A DNA stretch of 64,000 nucleotides from an uncultured Bacteroidia bacterium (GTDB lineage: Bacteria; Bacteroidota; Bacteroidia; Bacteroidales; UBA932), in contig CACZMF010000015.1 in the NCBI GenBank assembly GCA_902782225.1, positions 62,001 through 126,000 on the forward strand, given 5' to 3'. This document shows, in pieces, positions 1-8,507 of this stretch; position 1 is the first letter of the stretch, and each line of letters opens with the position of its first letter. Position numbers and translations under genes: made by a program. The notes under the pieces are model-generated. The model was not told the DNA's origin, did not search any database, and saw nothing but the letters and a program-made list of their open reading frames with translations.

Positions 1-699
1 GGGCCCGGTGATGGTCTCCACCTCCTCCAACTTCTTTTCCTTGAAGAAGTTATAGGCAAGGTTGAGACCGAGCTTCGGCACGATTCCGGGGCCTTTCACG
101 TCGCCCAGCTTGGCGCCGCACCAGGCGCACTGGTAGCGCTCTCCGGTGTTGTAGCCGGCTGCCACACCCGCCTCGACTTCGAGGCGCATATGCTTCGAGA
201 GCCACCAGGAATAGCCGAGGTTGATGCCGAGGCCGAAGAAGTCGCCCTGCAGGCGGTTCTGCCGCACCTCGGGGTAAAGGCCGAGCGGGAAGGTGACTCC
301 GCCCACGTTGTAGTGGGTCCAGAGCAGGTCGGCTCCGAGCCAGAGACCCCTGTAGTTCTCCTTGGGCCAGAAGCGCACTCCCGGCACCAGGGCAAAGTGG
401 CGCCATTTGCTGTCGATTTTCGGGTCATTGTCCCAGGGCCACCAGCGGGGCCAGGCCTTGATTCCACCGACCATTCCGACGGTGAAATTCTCTCCCAGGG
501 GAATCCAAAAGTGGGCGTTCGGGGTGGAGCTGCCCCAATAGAACAGATTGGTTCCCAACGGGATAGAGTGCACTCGCAGGGAATCCAACTGCCGCTGGGC
601 GCGTTCTGCCGAATCGCGTGCCGTCTGCTCCTGCGCCATGCCCGGAATTGACAGGCACAGGGCGAGAGCCGCAGTTGTTAGAATCGTCTTTAAAGCCAT
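1..699 (-). CDS. DUF3575 outer-membrane protein, 3' end beyond window
   Basis: Partial gene, open from an ATG at 699 to the left edge (233 codons, no stop seen). Residues 1-22 are a cleavable signal peptide ending ...PGMAQ. The mature part has alternating aromatic beta-strand motifs (WPRWWPWD, GVRFWPKENYRGLWLGADLLW) and ends with a Cys-x2-Cys pair and strands of the form PKLGLNLAYNF. This pattern is typical of DUF3575 proteins, which are outer-membrane barrels often coupled to fimbrial systems in Bacteroidales. A second DUF3575 protein is at 33612-34802. A -7 element lies 20 bases upstream. The family call is by motif recognition; the function is inferred. Confidence 0.75.
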   Translation of the reverse strand, partial: MALKTILTTAALALCLSIPGMAQEQTARDSAERAQRQLDSLRVHSIPLGTNLFYWGSSTPNAHFWIPLGENFTVGMVGGIKAWPRWWPWDNDPKIDSKWRHFALVPGVRFWPKENYRGLWLGADLLWTHYNVGGVTFPLGLYPEVRQNRLQGDFFGLGINLGYSWWLSKHMRLEVEAGVAAGYNTGERYQCAWCGAKLGDVKGPGIVPKLGLNLAYNFFKEKKLEEVETITGP

Positions 700-719
700 C
701 TACACTTTGTTTTAAACTA

Positions 720-727
720 CAAATTTA
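720..727 (-). promoter_or_regulatory. -7 element for the DUF3575 gene
   Basis: Reads TAAATTTG on the minus strand, matching the Bacteroidetes consensus TAnnTTTG, 20 bases before the ATG at 699. No TTTG is seen at the usual 19-21 base spacing. The surrounding 700-914 gap is AT-rich and otherwise shows only divergent promoter signals. Confidence 0.55.
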
Positions 728-888
728 CACATTTTATTTCTATATATGGTTCAAAAAACTCAAAAAATTGCAGAAAAAACTGCAATACAGGCGCTCTATT
801 TGCCGTTTTTGCCTCCGGTAGCGACTCGGCTCCTTCAGCATTCCAGCATTTCTTCCGAGCATGTACTCTACATTTAATATTTTTTCTA

Positions 889-896
889 TATATTTG
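889..896 (+). promoter_or_regulatory. -7 element for the phosphoesterase operon
   Basis: TATATTTG fits TAnnTTTG and ends 18 bases before the ATG at 915. No convincing -33 TTTG is present. Confidence 0.55.
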
Positions 897-914
897 TAGT
901 TTAGGAGTTTTCTC

Positions 915-3341
915 ATGATTATGAGGGCTTTGGCAAAATACGCTCTGACCGCTTTCGCCGCAGCATTTTCAGCCGCCTGCAGCGGCCTTATGGACATATC
1001 CGAACCGGCCGTGGTGCAGGAACTGGAGTTCACGGCAAGCCGCGAAGGTCTCGGCGCCCCCGGCACACGCTCCGTGCGTCAGGCCGACGGTTCCGTGCTG
1101 TGGCAGGCCGCCGAAGAAGTCAGCGTGTTCTACGGGAGCGGCTCATCCGGCGGAAGCAAGCTCACATCCAACAACACTGAGCCCGCCGGGAGCGTCAAAC
1201 TCACCGGCTCGGTGCAGATGGTGGGCTCGGGAAAGGACTATTGGGCCGTGTATCCCTATTCCGCAGACAATTCCTGCGACGGCTCTTCGGTCACCACCGT
1301 GATTCCTCCCGTGCAGACCGCCGTGGCCGGCAATTTCCCGGGCAACGCCTTCCCCGCCATGGCAAAGTCCAAGACCCTCGGCCTCGCATTCTGGAACCTC
1401 TGCGGAGGCATACGTTTCAGCGTCTCGCGGGGCGACATCAAGTCCGTGACTTTCAGCGGGAACATGGGTGAGCCCCTCGCCGGAAAAGTGGCTTTCGTCT
1501 TCGGCGAAGACGGCAGGCCCGTCGTGTCGAATATCCTCGACAGCAAGACATCCGTGACGCTCCAGGCCCCCGACGGAGAGACGCTGGAAGCCGGCGCAGA
1601 CTACTACGTCACCCTGCTCCCGGGCATGCTCGGCGAAGGGTTCACAGTGTCGCTGAAGACCAGCGGCATGCTCAACGGCTCATTCTCCTCGTTCAACACC
1701 CAGACCATCAGGCGCTCCACTTTCGGGGTGATTCGCAACATCGACTCCGGAGTGGGCGAATGGACTCTTGGGGAGCCGGAGCCGGAGCCGGGCGCAACAG
1801 TCTATGGCAGAGTGCAATGCGAGGGTACGGGCGTGCGCGGGGTGCTGGTCTCCGACGGCGACCTGATAGTCGAGACCGACGCCAACGGCATCTACCAGAT
1901 GCCTTCGCAGAAGAAATGGGAATACGTCTTCGTGATCATCCCCAGCGGCTACATGGTCCCCTGCCAGGGCATCCTGCCCAAGTTCCACCAGACCACCAAC
2001 AAGGCGGCCACGGCTCCCGAGCGCAAGGATTTCGAACTGGTCCGGACCGGCAACGACAGCTTCAACCTCTTCGTGCTGGGCGACATGCACCTCGCCCGGC
2101 GCCTCGAAGACCTCTCGCAGTTCAGCCAGCTTGCCCGGACGCTGAATCAGGCAATCTCCGCCTCTTCCGACCCGAGCTACATCCTTACCCTCGGCGACAT
2201 GACCTGGGACCTCTACTGGTACAGCAACAGCTACCAGTTCCCCCAGTACGTCAACACGATGAACAGCGCCCTGAGCATCCCGTTCTTCCACACTATGGGC
2301 AACCACGACAACGACATGAACTCCGTGGGCGACTATTCGAAAGCCTTCCGCTACTCCCGGGAGATCGCACCCACCTTCTATTCGTTCAACCTGGGCCAGA
2401 TCCACTTCATCGTGATGGACAACATCGACTACAACGACGTGGGCACGGGTTCCGAGGCCCGGGGAGACTATAAGAAAAACTACACCGCCGAGCAGATGGC
2501 CTGGCTGGCCAAGGACCTCTCCTACGTCGATCCGTCCACGCCCGTGTTCATCACTTCCCACGCACCCGTGTCCCATCCCAGCGGCACGTCCTGGAGCAAC
2601 ACCTACATGAACGGCGCCGACGCCCCCGGCGAAGCCAACATGTCGGCATTCATCAGTGCCGTGTCCACCCATAACGTCAATTTCCTCAGCGGCCACACCC
2701 ACAAGCTCTTCCACCGCAAGCACTCCGCCAGGTTCTCTGAGCACAACGAGGGCGCGGTGTGCGCTTCATGGTGGTGGTCCGGACACCTGACCCAGGACAT
2801 CCATCTCTGCCAGGACGGCACTCCCGGCGGTTTCGCAATCTGGCGTTTCGACGGCAAGTCCTTCACCCAGAGCTACCAGGCCGGCGGCCATGACCTCAAC
2901 TACCAGTTCCGCGCCTACGACATGAACAAGGTCAAGGAATACATAACCCCGGCTCTCGGCGGCAGCCACAAGGACTTCCTGAAATTCTCCACCGCGATGC
3001 AGAATTATGCCGCCAACACCATCCTGGTCAATGTCTGGGACTATGACCCCAGCTGGAGCGTCAAGATTTCCGAAGAAGGCAAACAGCTGAGCGTGACGCA
3101 GGTGACCGCCTACGACCCGCTGCACATCGTGGCCCTGTCCGCCCCGCGCTGCAAGAGCGCTTCGGCAAGCTCCACGCCCAGTTTCATGACCGACACCTGG
3201 CCACATTTCTTCCGCGCCGTCGCCTCCAGCGCCACCTCCACCGTGACCATCGAAGTCACCGACAGGAACGGGGTAAAGTACACCGAGACCATGGTACGCC
3301 CCAAGGCCTTCAGGACAGCAGACTACAAGAACACATATTAA
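915..3341 (+). CDS. lipoprotein: fimbrillin-like module plus calcineurin-like phosphoesterase
   Basis: 808 residues. A lipoprotein signal ends in SAAC with Cys22. Residues about 35-290 form a fimbrillin-like module that is clearly paralogous to the N-terminus of the protein at 3507 (shared DYWAVYPYSADN, FWN(L/I)CGG, YY(V/I)TLLPG). About 293-375 resemble the beta-sandwich MetallophosN domain (GATVYGRV...DANGIYQMP). The metallophosphoesterase motifs follow in order: GDMH (about 390), GDMTWD (425), GNHD (461), SHAP (546) and GHTH (592). A C-terminal domain completes the known MetallophosN-Metallophos-MetallophosC arrangement. Likely a surface or periplasmic metal-dependent phosphoesterase; the substrate is unknown. 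An ATG two codons later is an alternative start. Confidence 0.85.
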   Translation: MIMRALAKYALTAFAAAFSAACSGLMDISEPAVVQELEFTASREGLGAPGTRSVRQADGSVLWQAAEEVSVFYGSGSSGGSKLTSNNTEPAGSVKLTGSVQMVGSGKDYWAVYPYSADNSCDGSSVTTVIPPVQTAVAGNFPGNAFPAMAKSKTLGLAFWNLCGGIRFSVSRGDIKSVTFSGNMGEPLAGKVAFVFGEDGRPVVSNILDSKTSVTLQAPDGETLEAGADYYVTLLPGMLGEGFTVSLKTSGMLNGSFSSFNTQTIRRSTFGVIRNIDSGVGEWTLGEPEPEPGATVYGRVQCEGTGVRGVLVSDGDLIVETDANGIYQMPSQKKWEYVFVIIPSGYMVPCQGILPKFHQTTNKAATAPERKDFELVRTGNDSFNLFVLGDMHLARRLEDLSQFSQLARTLNQAISASSDPSYILTLGDMTWDLYWYSNSYQFPQYVNTMNSALSIPFFHTMGNHDNDMNSVGDYSKAFRYSREIAPTFYSFNLGQIHFIVMDNIDYNDVGTGSEARGDYKKNYTAEQMAWLAKDLSYVDPSTPVFITSHAPVSHPSGTSWSNTYMNGADAPGEANMSAFISAVSTHNVNFLSGHTHKLFHRKHSARFSEHNEGAVCASWWWSGHLTQDIHLCQDGTPGGFAIWRFDGKSFTQSYQAGGHDLNYQFRAYDMNKVKEYITPALGGSHKDFLKFSTAMQNYAANTILVNVWDYDPSWSVKISEEGKQLSVTQVTAYDPLHIVALSAPRCKSASASSTPSFMTDTWPHFFRAVASSATSTVTIEVTDRNGVKYTETMVRPKAFRTADYKNTY

Positions 3342-3363
3342 TACATCTTAAACCATTCCGCTT

Positions 3364-3492
3364 ATGAAGAAAGAATTTCTTTATTCAGAACCTCAGTGCG
3401 AAGAATTGACCGCGCTGGGCGTAGAAATGATCTGCCAAAGCCCCAGCGAGGGAGGCCTCGAAGGGGTGGAGGAAGAAGATTGGGTAATCTAA
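3364..3492 (+). CDS. small acidic protein, 42 aa, between the two paralogous lipoproteins
   Basis: ATG to TAA, 42 residues, beginning MKKEFLYSEPQCEELTALG, with an acidic tail CQSPSEGGLEGVEEEDWVI. There is no signal peptide. It starts 22 bases after the phosphoesterase stop and ends 14 bases before the next start. The pattern (MKK, Pro and Glu-rich start, then a Cys-x-Ser-Pro-Ser motif, then acidic residues ending in Trp) looks like small proteins I recall from other Bacteroidales genomes near surface lipoprotein genes. I know no function. Its place in the operon and its coding-like composition support a real gene. Confidence 0.6.
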   Translation: MKKEFLYSEPQCEELTALGVEMICQSPSEGGLEGVEEEDWVI

Positions 3493-3506
3493 AAGGAGGA
3501 GACAGC

Positions 3507-5804
3507 ATGAAAACATTGTTCAAAACCCTCTTGATTGCATCTGCAATCGTGTCTGCGGCAGCCTGCAACACCCGCATCGAGCCCGCTTCCATTTCCGGCA
3601 GCAAGACTTTCACCGCTTCCCGTGAAGCCGTCGCCCCCGCCACAAAATCCGTCCTTCAGGATGGCGGCAGCGTGCTTTGGGCCCCCGCTGAAGAAATCAG
3701 CGTATTCTTAGGCGCCGGCACCGCCGGTGGCGACAAGTTCACGTCCACCAACACCGACGCGGCGGCCACCGTCGAATTCTCCGGCACCCTTTCGAATGTC
3801 GGCACCGAAGCCGACTACTGGGCAGTGTATCCTTATTCAGCAGACAATGAATGCGACGCCGGCAGCGCCGTCATCACCGTCATCCCTGCAGAGCAGGAGG
3901 CAGTGGAAGGCAACTTCTCCGGCAATGTGTTCCCTGCCGTCGCCAAGTCGGCCGACAACGCATTTGCATTCTGGAACATCTGCGGCGGCCTGAAATTCAG
4001 CGTGACCCGCAGCGACATCAAGACCGTGCTCTTCAAGGGCGACGGCGGCGAGGCCCTGGCAGGTAAGGTGAAGGTGACCTTTGGAACCGACGGAAAGCCC
4101 GAGGTGTCCCAGGTCATCACCCCTTCGACCGACGTGACCGTCACGGCTCCCGGCGGCGGCACCTTCGTGCCCGGCAAGTTCTACTATATCACCCTTCTGC
4201 CCGGCACCCTCAACAGCGGTTTCTGGATGCAGTTCACCGGCGACACCGCCGACGGCACATTCAACAGCAACAAGCCCCAGACCATCAAGCGTTCGGTGTT
4301 CGGCGTGATCGAGAATGCCGATGCCAACGTGACCTCCTGGAACACCGTCACCGCCACCACCATCAAGGACTTCGCTGAGCAGCTCGTCACCATCCTCGAT
4401 GTCTGGCAGAACACCACCGGCACCATCGACATGCTGAAGGGCGAGTCCTACGAAGGCGGCGAATGGAACGTGGCAGACGCCCACTATGTCCCCGACGCCA
4501 CCACCATCACCGTGGGCGGCAAGACCTACAACACCGCCGACATGTTCGAGACGGCCATCCGCAGCTACCTGCTGGTCCGCGGCTATGACGGCCTCGACAC
4601 CGAGAGCAAGGGTGCCGGCAGCATCGGAGCCCTCGCAGGCGGCGCCCAGGCGATGAGCACCACCCCGGTGCCCGAAACCCACGGCTACTACTGGGGAGCA
4701 AGCCCCTACAACGAGACCACCGGCAACGGCGGCCACTTCGTGATGGGCACCAAGGACGACAACGAGCCTTGCAAGATCAAGCTCGACGCCCTCGACAACT
4801 GGGCGATGCGTTCCCTGAACTTCCAGCACGGCAAGGGCATCACCAACCTCTGCGGCTACGCCGGCGGCCAGCTTGCCGGCTACTACGGATGCTTCTGCTC
4901 CAAGAGGGCCCTGCTCACCTACACCTTCTTCTTCAAGTATATGCTTGACAACAAGCTCGATACTGCCGATGCGATCGATGCTTCGACCATCTTCCGCACC
5001 GAGCTCTTCGGCGATGAAAACAAGCAGCCTGCTGGCATCACGCTCAAGACCCAGTGGATCTTCTCGGCAGCTGCCGCCCTTGACGAGACCACCGGATATG
5101 CCCAGACCTGGGGTGGCGCGAACAAGTATAAGGATAATGGTGCATGGGATGGAACTGAAGGCTACAAGTATTATACAGCCGGAGACGGAGGAAGGTATAT
5201 TAACGCACAATATGGCAATGGCAGAATCACCTATATACAGGAAGACAAGTCTGAAATGGACAACAAAGATCGCGCAGCGCGTACTGTGGGCGCAACCGGA
5301 CATCCTTATTCCCAGGGCATCTGGTATGGCGACTACTGGCTGTTCGAAGTGCCCAGCGACGTGGAGCTACCCGCCGGCACCAAGATCCACATCAAGTACA
5401 TCGCACGTTCATCAACCTATGGCCCTAAGTACTTCATGGGTGAGTATTATGATAACGGAGAGTGGAAAACGGCCCCTATGGAGGTCATTGAAGAAGCCTA
5501 CAACTTCGCCATTCCCGTGGAGACCACGCTGAAGGACCGTAACGGAGACGACGAAACATTTTCCTACAACATCAAGATGAAGGAAAATGGTTCCTCCAAC
5601 ACCACCATTGAAAGCTATTTCGTCCTGACGGCCCCCACGTCCAAGATTCAGTACCGCCAGAGAGTGACGGGTCTGTATCAGGCTAAGAGCGGCACGACTG
5701 CTATCACCGGTCTGGGTACGGCCACAACCCGTCTCGCCGGCTCCGATGAACTGAGGGATGACGGCACCTACAGCAGCCCTCTCATCGAGGTAGTCAACGA
5801 ATAA
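3507..5804 (+). CDS. large secreted lipoprotein with fimbrillin-like N-terminal module
   Basis: 765 residues from the ATG at 3507. This start is chosen over an upstream in-frame codon because it follows a strong AAAGGAGGAGA ribosome site and begins a lipoprotein signal (SAAAC, Cys20). Residues about 25-278 are paralogous to the N-terminus of the phosphoesterase at 915. The middle, about residues 290-370, has a helix followed by ITVGGKTYNTADMFETAI, reminiscent of pseudomurein-binding repeats, though this is a weak match. A Cys-containing stretch (NLCGYAGGQLAGYYGCFC) lies near 447-465, followed by a beta-rich C-terminal region. Probably surface-exposed; the role is unknown. It is in an operon with the small ORF and the phosphoesterase. 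Confidence 0.7.
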   Translation: MKTLFKTLLIASAIVSAAACNTRIEPASISGSKTFTASREAVAPATKSVLQDGGSVLWAPAEEISVFLGAGTAGGDKFTSTNTDAAATVEFSGTLSNVGTEADYWAVYPYSADNECDAGSAVITVIPAEQEAVEGNFSGNVFPAVAKSADNAFAFWNICGGLKFSVTRSDIKTVLFKGDGGEALAGKVKVTFGTDGKPEVSQVITPSTDVTVTAPGGGTFVPGKFYYITLLPGTLNSGFWMQFTGDTADGTFNSNKPQTIKRSVFGVIENADANVTSWNTVTATTIKDFAEQLVTILDVWQNTTGTIDMLKGESYEGGEWNVADAHYVPDATTITVGGKTYNTADMFETAIRSYLLVRGYDGLDTESKGAGSIGALAGGAQAMSTTPVPETHGYYWGASPYNETTGNGGHFVMGTKDDNEPCKIKLDALDNWAMRSLNFQHGKGITNLCGYAGGQLAGYYGCFCSKRALLTYTFFFKYMLDNKLDTADAIDASTIFRTELFGDENKQPAGITLKTQWIFSAAAALDETTGYAQTWGGANKYKDNGAWDGTEGYKYYTAGDGGRYINAQYGNGRITYIQEDKSEMDNKDRAARTVGATGHPYSQGIWYGDYWLFEVPSDVELPAGTKIHIKYIARSSTYGPKYFMGEYYDNGEWKTAPMEVIEEAYNFAIPVETTLKDRNGDDETFSYNIKMKENGSSNTTIESYFVLTAPTSKIQYRQRVTGLYQAKSGTTAITGLGTATTRLAGSDELRDDGTYSSPLIEVVNE

Positions 5805-5834
5805 TCCGCCTTCGAGAGTAAGGCAAGCCCCTGA

Positions 5835-5884
5835 AGAAAGAGGGTGACTATCGGTCTTCGACCCATAGTCACCCTCCTCTTTTG
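5835..5884 (+). terminator. terminator hairpin after the lipoprotein operon
   Basis: AGAGGGTGACTAT pairs with ATAGTCACCCTC around a short TCTTCGA-type loop, and TCTTTT follows. It lies 30 bases after the stop at 5804 and fits an intrinsic terminator. Confidence 0.75.
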
Positions 5885-5921
5885 CTGCCCGCCAACCTCC
5901 TCTCTTATAGCCACTTACGCA

Positions 5922-5953
5922 TTTTGCCTGCATAAAAAAACGTGCAGGCAAAA
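5922..5953. promoter_or_regulatory. perfect 11-bp inverted repeat upstream of rhaD
   Basis: TTTTGCCTGCA (5922-5932) and TGCAGGCAAAA (5943-5953) are exact inverted copies around a 10-base A-rich spacer. No U-tract follows on either strand, and the site is about 66 bases upstream of the rhaD -7 element, so an operator is more likely than a terminator. The binding protein is unknown. Confidence 0.5.
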
Positions 5954-6018
5954 GTTGCTGCGGGTTGGGAACCAGAGGTTTATCCGCCACTGCTGACCAC
6001 TATTTCAACGAAAAGTGG

Positions 6019-6026
6019 TATCTTTG
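6019..6026 (+). promoter_or_regulatory. -7 element for rhaD
   Basis: TATCTTTG fits TAnnTTTG and ends only 7 bases before the ATG at 6034. Transcription should therefore start at or almost at the start codon. Confidence 0.55.
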
Positions 6027-6033
6027 CCCAGTT

Positions 6034-6858
6034 ATGAGCAAATCGATACTGGAGTCCCGGGAAGGGCTCAACGAAGTGATCAGCCAGTGCGCGGAAGTGG
6101 CCGGATACCTTTGGGAAAAAGGATGGGCCGAGCGCAACGGCGGAAATATGACCTACGACGTCACGGAATTCGTGGACGAAGAAATGAAGGCGATGCCCCC
6201 GCTCGCCCCAGCCAGGCAGATCGGCGCCGTGCTGCCGCACCTCAAGGGCTGCTGGTTCTACGCCAAAGGCACCGGACGCCGCATGCGCGACCTTGCCCGC
6301 AAGCCCATGGAAGCCGGATGCATCATACGCATCTGCGACGACTGCGCCAGCTACGAAATGGTAGCCGACGCCCCTGTGGCACCGACCTCGGAGCTCCCCT
6401 CGCACCTCGCCCTGCAGGACTACCTCAAAGGCACCGGCAGCAGCTACAAAGCCACGCTCCACACCCATCCCATCGAGCTCGTGGCCCTCTCCCACATCCG
6501 CAGTTTCTGCTCCTCGGAAATCCTTACCAGGACCCTCTGGTCCATGATTCCGGAGACCCTCGCCTTCGCGCCCCTCGGCCTCGGCTTCATCCCCTTCGCC
6601 ACCCCCGGCACCCAGGAACTTGCCGACGCAACCCTCAAGGAGATAGGACGTTACGACGTGGTGCTCTGGGAGAAGCATGGCACGATAGCCGTGGGCCGCG
6701 ACATGATGGACGCCTTCGACCAGACCGACGTCCTCAACAAGGCCGCCTGCATCTACAAGACGGCCTGCCAGATGGGCACGCCCCCCGAAGGCATGACCGA
6801 CGCCCAGATGACTGAAATCCAGGAACTCTTCCACCTACCGAAAACCAGAGAAATATGA
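6034..6858 (+). CDS. rhaD: rhamnulose-1-phosphate aldolase
   Basis: 274 residues. A class II (zinc) aldolase that splits L-rhamnulose 1-phosphate into dihydroxyacetone phosphate and L-lactaldehyde in cytoplasmic rhamnose breakdown. The sequence follows Bacteroides RhaD closely: AEVAGYLWEKGWAERNGGN at the start, CASYEMVADAPVAPTSELPS in the middle, the zinc-binding HTHP near 142, and LWEKHGTIAVGRD near 211. I chose the ATG at 6034 over an upstream in-frame codon because family homology starts there and a -7 element lies just before it. No other rha genes are next to it. It overlaps the flavodiiron gene by 4 bases (ATGA), so the two are co-translated. Confidence 0.9.
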   Translation: MSKSILESREGLNEVISQCAEVAGYLWEKGWAERNGGNMTYDVTEFVDEEMKAMPPLAPARQIGAVLPHLKGCWFYAKGTGRRMRDLARKPMEAGCIIRICDDCASYEMVADAPVAPTSELPSHLALQDYLKGTGSSYKATLHTHPIELVALSHIRSFCSSEILTRTLWSMIPETLAFAPLGLGFIPFATPGTQELADATLKEIGRYDVVLWEKHGTIAVGRDMMDAFDQTDVLNKAACIYKTACQMGTPPEGMTDAQMTEIQELFHLPKTREI

Positions 6859-8042
6859 CACGGAAACTAAGCGACAACGTGATTTACATCGGCTCCGACG
6901 ACCTCGACATCGATCTCTTCGAAAGCCAGTACATAGTGCCTGAAGGCATATCCTACAATTCCTACCTCATCCTCGACGAGAAGGTGGCCATCATGGACAC
7001 CTCCGACGGACGCAAGGCCGATGAATGGAAGGAAAGCCTCGGGGAGGCGCTCGCGGGCCGCACCCCCGACTACCTCGTGGTGCACCACATGGAGCCCGAC
7101 CATTCCGCCCTCGTGGACTGGACCCTCAGGCAATATCCCGGCGTGCAGCTCGTCGCCAGCGCCCAGGCCATCAGGATGCTGCCCCAGTTTTTCCCGGACA
7201 TCGACCTGGAAGGCCGCACTCTCGCCTTCAAAGAAGGAGACGTGCTCGAGCTCGGGGCCCACAAGCTTCAGTTCATCGGCGCCCCGATGGTGCACTGGCC
7301 CGAAGTGCTTATGAGCTTCGACCCTGCCGACGGAGCCCTCTACAGCGCCGACGGCTTCGGCAAGTTCGGGGCCCTCTCCAAATGCGGATTCTACGGCCGC
7401 GACGATGACGACTGGGCCTGCGAAGCCCGCCGCTACTACTTCAACATCGTGGGCAAATACGGCGCGCAGGTGCAGCAGGTGCTGAAAAAAGCCGCCGGCC
7501 TCCCCATCCGCACCATACGCCCGCTCCACGGTCCCATCCTGGAAGACAATCTCGGAGAGTACATACGCCTCTACGACATCTGGAGCCGCTATGAGCCCGA
7601 GACCGACGGCATCTTCATCGCAGTCGCTTCCATCCACGGAGGCACTATGGAAGCCGCGCAGATGCTCGCCCAGATACTCCAGAAGAAGGGGGCGCCCAAG
7701 GTGGTGGTCAGCGACCTGAGCCGCAGCGACATCGCCGAAAACGTCGAAGATGCGTTCCGCTATCCCAAGACCGTATTCGCCGCCGCATCCTACGACGCCG
7801 GCCTCTTCTCCCCCATGTACGACTTCATCCACCGCCTCCAGATCAAGGGCTGGTCGAAGCGCAAGGCAGGCCTGCTGGAGAACGGTTCATGGGCTCCGAG
7901 CGCAGGCCGGGTGATGAAAGAAATGCTGTCCCAGATGAAGGACGTGGAAATCGCAGAGCCCGTGGTCACGATCCGAAGCCGCATGAAAAGCAGCGATTTC
8001 CCGGCCCTTGACGCCCTGGCGGACGCAATTCTGGCCCTATAG
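6855..8042 (+). CDS. FprA-type flavodiiron protein (O2/NO reductase)
   Basis: 395 residues. The N-terminal metallo-beta-lactamase-like domain carries the diiron motif HHMEPDHS (about 76-83) and later His/Asp ligands (GAPMVHWPEVL, DGFGKFG, PLHGPI). The C-terminal flavodoxin domain starts near 253 (IFIAVASIHGGTMEAAQML) and binds FMN. Proteins of this family reduce oxygen or nitric oxide in anaerobes. The length matches the plain two-domain A type, without a rubredoxin extension. It overlaps rhaD by 4 bases. The coupling could matter because lactaldehyde metabolism is sensitive to oxidation, but that is speculation. Confidence 0.9.
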   Translation: MTRKLSDNVIYIGSDDLDIDLFESQYIVPEGISYNSYLILDEKVAIMDTSDGRKADEWKESLGEALAGRTPDYLVVHHMEPDHSALVDWTLRQYPGVQLVASAQAIRMLPQFFPDIDLEGRTLAFKEGDVLELGAHKLQFIGAPMVHWPEVLMSFDPADGALYSADGFGKFGALSKCGFYGRDDDDWACEARRYYFNIVGKYGAQVQQVLKKAAGLPIRTIRPLHGPILEDNLGEYIRLYDIWSRYEPETDGIFIAVASIHGGTMEAAQMLAQILQKKGAPKVVVSDLSRSDIAENVEDAFRYPKTVFAAASYDAGLFSPMYDFIHRLQIKGWSKRKAGLLENGSWAPSAGRVMKEMLSQMKDVEIAEPVVTIRSRMKSSDFPALDALADAILAL

Positions 8043-8066
8043 TATTGCATTTTAAATAGAATTTCT

Positions 8067-8074
8067 TACATTTG
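8067..8074 (+). promoter_or_regulatory. -7 element for the envelope cluster
   Basis: TACATTTG fits TAnnTTTG, 25 bases before the ATG at 8100. It sits in the AT-rich gap after the flavodiiron gene and would drive the seven overlapping genes that follow. Confidence 0.5.
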
Positions 8075-8099
8075 TTCATTAATACATTTATTAACTGTT

Positions 8100-8504
8100 A
8101 TGAAAAAATTAGTCCTTTCCATCATTGCGGTGCTCGCAATCGCGTTCTCCGCAAGCGCAGCCAACTACAAAGTTGACAACAACGCAATCGACAGCCTCAT
8201 CGAAAATGCAGAGGAAGTCTACACCCTCGACATCGCCGCTCCCGCAGCAGCCAACCTGCCCGCAGTCAGCCAGAAGGAAGTCAAGCCCATCACGGCTCTC
8301 ATCCTCAACTTCTTCCTCGGCTCCTTCGGTGTCCACCGTCACTACATGGGCACCGCTCCCGGCATGTGGGCTCTCTACACCTTCACGATTGGTGGTATTT
8401 TCGGTATCGTCGACCTCGTGGACTTCATCATGCTGATCATCGGTACTGCCGACAACAACATCACTCCCTACATCAACAACCGCAAATTCTTTATGTGGGC
8501 ATAA
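8100..8504 (+). CDS. TM2 domain protein with signal peptide
   Basis: 134 residues. A signal peptide (MKKLVLSIIAVLAIAFSASA) is followed by about 40 residues rich in Ala and Glu. A TM2 domain then spans about 63-120: ALILNFFLGSFGVHRHYMGT and a second hydrophobic hairpin ending in DLVDFIMLIIG. TM2 proteins are small two-helix inner-membrane proteins without a defined enzymatic role. It is the first gene of a tightly packed cluster of cell-envelope proteins. Confidence 0.85.
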   Translation: MKKLVLSIIAVLAIAFSASAANYKVDNNAIDSLIENAEEVYTLDIAAPAAANLPAVSQKEVKPITALILNFFLGSFGVHRHYMGTAPGMWALYTFTIGGIFGIVDLVDFIMLIIGTADNNITPYINNRKFFMWA

Positions 8505-8507
8505 GCC

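Noticed and set aside
618..821. Small plus-strand frame between the first two genes
   Set aside because: It overlaps the 5' end and promoter of the DUF3575 gene, has an AT-rich tail of low complexity, and no homology I recognise.
1680..2744. Minus-strand frame of 354 codons opposite the phosphoesterase
   Set aside because: Composition is the Val/Gly/His-rich pattern of an antisense shadow; the plus strand has clear catalytic motifs.
3837..5303. Long minus-strand frame of 488 codons
   Set aside because: It is a shadow of the lipoprotein gene on the plus strand, favoured by high GC and codon bias; no start context or known motif.
5922..5953. Terminator upstream of rhaD
   Set aside because: The stem is good but no U-tract follows on either strand, and a clear terminator already lies at 5835-5884.
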